This document shows positions 62,751-64,000 of a DNA stretch of 64,000 nucleotides, one piece after another. This DNA is from Candidatus Zixiibacteriota bacterium. Its GTDB lineage: Bacteria; Zixibacteria; MSB-5A5; GN15; JACZUZ01. Location: NCBI GenBank assembly GCA_024280835.1, contig JAJRPJ010000008.1:1-64000 (forward strand), in the 5' to 3' direction. How positions within the stretch are numbered: position 1 is the stretch's first letter; every line of letters starts with the position of its first letter. Below the pieces are notes generated by a model, which searched no databases, was not told the DNA's origin, and saw only the letters and a list, made by a program, of their open reading frames with translations. Made by a program: the position numbers and the translations under genes.

Positions 62751-63634
62751 TAGAATTGCTCAATCTCACCAAGTTGGTAGGATTTCAAAACGACATCAAT
62801 CGAGCCAACCACAACCTTAGATCTCATGCGCACTGGCATTTTCAAACGATCATCGGTTAGCCAAATAGTCAAACGACCCTCGTGTTTGAAAATTCCAGCG
62901 GCTCTAAGTAACGGTTCGACAACTATGCAATCAAACTCACCTGCTGGCACATCGATCTTTTCTTTACGCAAGACTTTCACATCGAAAGGAGTGACTTTAC
63001 CGTCAGAGAAATTTGGCATTGTCACTGTAGAACCAACTTTTAGATCAAGTGTGCGCACATAGTAGAAAGAACTAAGTACATCCTGTATGAAAGGCGGTAT
63101 CTCAGTGGTGTCACCATTGTCAAAGGCCAAATGATTGATTTGATCGAATGAATATATTTTGTCAGAACTGTAGGAGCCCTCGCGCAAGCGTCTATCAAAA
63201 TGCCAACTGGAAAGTCCGACCGCATCAATAATTGTTTCGACAGTGTCGTTGACTGGAAATATGGAACTGAAGAAACTATTGGAATGCGCCAGAGTCTGCA
63301 CGTAGTAGCAGGGGCGCTCTTCCCATTCGATTATATCCAGAACACTCATCTGGGCTTCGCCAGCATTGATAAAACCGTAGTTGATTTCGAAAACCAACTT
63401 TTCGCCAGCGCCAAAAGACATGTTTCTGATTCCACGTTCCAGCGGATCGACTATCACATTGGAAGTCGCTAGAGAGTCAGCGCCAACTCCATTGGCTGAG
63501 TCTCCGCTTGAACCGATAGCGCTATCAGCGTTTGAGGCGCCAGTTGTCGAGCTGTCACTTAATGTTTGTGCGGAAGTGTATTCCAACTTACAAAAATAGG
63601 CCAACGGAAATGATCCGATTGCCAAGAGCGTCAT
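62750..63634 (-). CDS. DUF3108 exported protein
   Basis: 294 residues with a signal-like hydrophobic N-terminus (LLAIGSFPLAYF), a Ser/Thr/Asp-rich linker to about 70, then the DUF3108 beta domain: GEKLVFEINYGFINAGEAQM, YYVQTLAHSN, VPAGEFDCIVVEPLL and LTIWLTDDRLKMPVRM. Function of the family is unknown; the fold resembles lipoprotein-carrier-like barrels. Ends with the TAATG junction to the deoxyhypusine synthase-like gene. Confidence 0.85.
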   Translation of the reverse strand: MTLLAIGSFPLAYFCKLEYTSAQTLSDSSTTGASNADSAIGSSGDSANGVGADSLATSNVIVDPLERGIRNMSFGAGEKLVFEINYGFINAGEAQMSVLDIIEWEERPCYYVQTLAHSNSFFSSIFPVNDTVETIIDAVGLSSWHFDRRLREGSYSSDKIYSFDQINHLAFDNGDTTEIPPFIQDVLSSFYYVRTLDLKVGSTVTMPNFSDGKVTPFDVKVLRKEKIDVPAGEFDCIVVEPLLRAAGIFKHEGRLTIWLTDDRLKMPVRMRSKVVVGSIDVVLKSYQLGEIEQF

Positions 63635-63671
63635 CAGAACTATTCTACCTGTTGTATGTTTGAGACGTAAA

Positions 63672-64000
63672 CTAATCTGACTGATTCCCTGCTAATTTTT
63701 TCTCTGACAATGTCTTCAACTCTGGAAAGATTCTTTGCAATTCGCTGTAGATTTCCAGATACACTTCATTGTACACATTTTGACTGGCTCCGATGGGATC
63801 AATTATCCCCTCACCTGTATCTCCATGTTCAGGAAACGCCTTGAGCAAGTATGTCTTCTTTTCGGCTTGGGGATTTGTACGCAAAATTGCATGATAATGC
63901 CCAGAAGATAGAGCGAAAACTAAATCACTTTCCTCTATCAATTCCTCTGTCAGTTGCTGACCGCGATGCGCAGTAAGCAGTCCGCCGCAGGTAGTCACAG
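63672..64000 (-). CDS. Low-molecular-weight phosphotyrosine phosphatase family, 5' part missing
   Basis: About 109 residues visible; the N-terminal part with the CxxxxxR loop lies beyond the window. Present are the HRGQQLTEELIEESDLVFAL segment (in two parts: AHRGQQLTEELI and EESDLVFALSSGH) and the general-acid motif region IDPIGASQNVYNEVYLEI. A protein-arginine phosphatase role is also possible for this family. It is 37 bases upstream of the DUF3108 gene on the same strand. Confidence 0.8.
   Translation of the reverse strand, partial: VTTCGGLLTAHRGQQLTEELIEESDLVFALSSGHYHAILRTNPQAEKKTYLLKAFPEHGDTGEGIIDPIGASQNVYNEVYLEIYSELQRIFPELKTLSEKKLAGNQSD

Overview
The window is a bacterial chromosome segment of moderate G+C content with dense coding and long co-directional runs, mostly on the minus strand. 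Outer-membrane barrel proteins, a lipoprotein, an MXAN_6640-type metalloprotease with a C-terminal sorting-like tail, the futalosine route to menaquinone and a 14-subunit complex I point to a Gram-negative, menaquinone-respiring member of the FCB assemblage. A Zixibacteria-like lineage is my best guess, but this is inference: no rRNA gene is present to settle it. Shine-Dalgarno motifs and sigma70-like promoters are visible at several genes.

Layout. (1) 1-1.7 kb: an accessory patch with a SIR2-like (defence-type) gene, flanked by a cluster of stem-loops. (2) 1.7-5.7 kb: DUF3592 protein, panC, an LTA-synthase-like enzyme and an acetyltransferase. (3) 5.8-8.7 kb, plus strand: a large fusion with an N-terminal PqqD/RRE-like domain, an M50 zinc-protease membrane domain and a HlyD-like adaptor. 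A separate short transcription unit follows, encoding a 25-residue peptide with a perfect Shine-Dalgarno sequence and a strong intrinsic terminator. (4) 8.8-13.7 kb: a Ser/Thr kinase-TPR protein overlapping a GAF-PAS histidine kinase. (5) 14-21.6 kb: outer-membrane barrel, Nudix hydrolase, a partner-switching module (PP2C phosphatase, RsbW-type kinase, STAS antagonist) and an unrecognised protein. (6) 22.2-23.3 kb: acpS and a pyrE interrupted by one in-frame TAA. (7) 23.3-31.1 kb: menaquinone genes menG, mqnP, ubiX/mqnM, mqnX, mqnD, mqnC, mqnA, mqnE. mqnB and the UbiD-type mqnL are not here. (8) 31.2-35.5 kb: a glycine-rich lipoprotein and a plus-strand operon of DoxX-like, DUF2071, methyltransferase and membrane proteins. 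(9) 35.6-51.8 kb: nuoA to nuoN in canonical order. A GIY-YIG nuclease gene sits between nuoE and nuoF, and a UXX-star/glutaredoxin-like gene between nuoM and nuoN. A sigma70-type promoter lies before nuoA. (10) 52-64 kb: PHP protein, UMF1-type MFS transporter, TonB-receptor-like barrel, secreted metalloprotease, a second PHP phosphoesterase, formiminotransferase-cyclodeaminase, a deoxyhypusine-synthase-like protein, DUF3108 protein and a truncated low-molecular-weight phosphatase.

The two large systems connect: the mqn genes make the quinone that the nuo complex reduces. Two signals not explained by gene annotation stand out. One is the peptide plus RRE-M50-HlyD pair, which looks like a minimal modified-peptide or peptide-export locus. 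The other is a recurring pattern of degenerate 12-19 bp tandem duplications at gene junctions, often covering the start or stop codon of the adjoining gene.
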